Below the pieces are notes generated by a model. It ran no database searches and was not told the origin of the DNA. It saw nothing but the letters and a program-made list of their open reading frames with translations. A stretch of 64,000 nt of DNA from Metapseudomonas otitidis (GTDB lineage: Bacteria > Pseudomonadota > Gammaproteobacteria > Pseudomonadales > Pseudomonadaceae), in assembly GCF_900111835.1 (NCBI RefSeq), contig NZ_FOJP01000011.1, forward strand, positions 168,180 through 232,179. The letters are read 5' to 3'. The position numbers were made by a program, and so were the translations under genes. Positions 63,594 to 64,000 of the stretch are shown piece by piece; within the stretch, counting starts at the first letter, position 1; each line of letters begins with the position of its first letter.

Positions 63594-64000
63594 TCACTCG
63601 GTGGGGTCGACGCTGTTGGCCAGGCTGAGGGTGCGGTAGCCGCCGGCCTGGGGCAGCAGCACGTAGCTGTAGGAGCGGCCCTTCTTCAGGAAGAGTTCGT
63701 CGAACTGCGCCAGGCTCTGTTCGCCGGCGTAGGCGGCGAAGCCGATCTTGATCTCGTTCACCATGCGGCTGCCGGTCTGGTTCTTGCCCAGTGCCTGGAC
63801 GATGTCGTGCTTGCCGTCGCGGGTCTTCAGCGCCACGTCCTGGCCGGTGAGGTTGTAGAAGGCCACCTGGGCTTTCTTCGGCTCGTTGACGAAGGCGTCG
63901 GCGATGACGATCAGCTCGCTGCCGGTGTAGAGCAGGGTGGTGGCGGTGTTGGCCTTCAGCTCGGGCTCGACGGCCAGGGTGCCGGTGGCGATGCGGTGCT
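63594..64000 (-). CDS. algF: AlgF-like alginate O-acetylation protein, 5' end outside window
   Basis: The frame is open to the window edge and gives at least 134 residues; an internal GTG at 63866 is not the start. The order of segments, ELIVIADAFVNEPKKAQVAFYNL then a LKTRDGKHDIVQALG hairpin and MVNEIKIGFAAYAG, matches the C-terminal part of AlgF, the periplasmic adaptor that works with AlgI/AlgJ/AlgX to acetylate alginate. It is followed by algX instead of algA, unlike the canonical operon. What lies upstream decides whether algI, algJ and a synthase belong to this cluster. Confidence 0.75.
   Translation of the reverse strand, partial: HRIATGTLAVEPELKANTATTLLYTGSELIVIADAFVNEPKKAQVAFYNLTGQDVALKTRDGKHDIVQALGKNQTGSRMVNEIKIGFAAYAGEQSLAQFDELFLKKGRSYSYVLLPQAGGYRTLSLANSVDPTE

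Noticed and set aside
63594-63866. 90-codon frame starting at the GTG at 63866 as a complete gene
   Set aside because: The same frame stays open with AlgF-like sequence to the window edge, so the GTG is internal.
1-64000. tRNA, rRNA, CRISPR, insertion sequence or prophage features
   Set aside because: None seen: no transposase or integrase motifs, no spaced direct repeats other than the adhesin units, and no tRNA cloverleaf recognised by eye.

Overview
The window is high-GC chromosomal DNA (coding positions look close to two-thirds G+C) that reads as a Pseudomonas, probably a member of the P. aeruginosa/high-GC side of the genus. The evidence is gene-family content: a DUF3509 protein, an OprD-type porin, a Pseudomonas-type Ohr with cysteines at 60 and 124, a YcaC-like hydrolase, alginate-type AlgF/AlgX/AlgL proteins and many LysR/AraC regulators. 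I see no rRNA, tRNA, CRISPR array, insertion sequence or prophage.

Layout. 1-2180: end of a two-partner-secretion adhesin and its outer-membrane transporter. 2257-9852: small metabolic and sensory genes (DUF1993 protein, dCache chemoreceptor, BCCT osmolyte transporter, DinB protein, a frameshifted M50-like membrane protein, a WYL regulator beside a VOC protein). 9931-11145: glutamate symporter. 11627-16296: a tightly packed five-gene run (isochorismatase-fold hydrolase, Ohr, secreted alpha/beta hydrolase, ABM-domain membrane protein, Tat-exported amidohydrolase) closed by a terminator. 16403-25648: an amino-acid catabolic island holding a PLP gamma-lyase/synthase-family enzyme, an APC permease, a LysR regulator, a divergent threonine-synthase-like enzyme, an Lrp regulator, a short homoserine dehydrogenase, an aldehyde dehydrogenase and, beyond a hairpin-rich repeat, a Rid protein. 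The simplest reading is release of homoserine from a gamma-substituted amino acid and its oxidation to aspartate semialdehyde and aspartate, as described for canavanine use in some pseudomonads.

25761-35778: regulators, including a three-gene signalling operon. It encodes a response regulator with a DNA-binding domain on each side of its receiver, a stand-alone receiver, and an 1806-residue sensor kinase whose N-terminal Ser/Thr-kinase domain has lost its catalytic residues. 35818-40875: LysR-controlled set with a PrpF/GalD-type tautomerase, a CitMHS tricarboxylate transporter and a porin. 40950-42745: TerC-type membrane protein, cyclophilin-like protein, cupin. 42777-46662: two-subunit periplasmic molybdenum hydroxylase with a divergent XdhC-type maturation factor. 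46670-52084: five collinear minus-strand genes with two paralogous LysR regulators. 52239-52569: remains of a decayed small gene. 52624-59470: amidase, 7TMR-DISM diguanylate cyclase, DUF3509, Tam, PAP2 phosphatase and a methyltransferase.

59501-64000: the minus strand carries the downstream part of a polysaccharide cluster in the order algF-algX-algL-algG-like. This is not the canonical algD-operon order (algG-algX-algL-algI-algJ-algF), and the AlgG-like protein lacks the epimerase active-site block. It looks like a second or alternative alginate-like system, and with the homoserine island it is the part of the window most worth following up.
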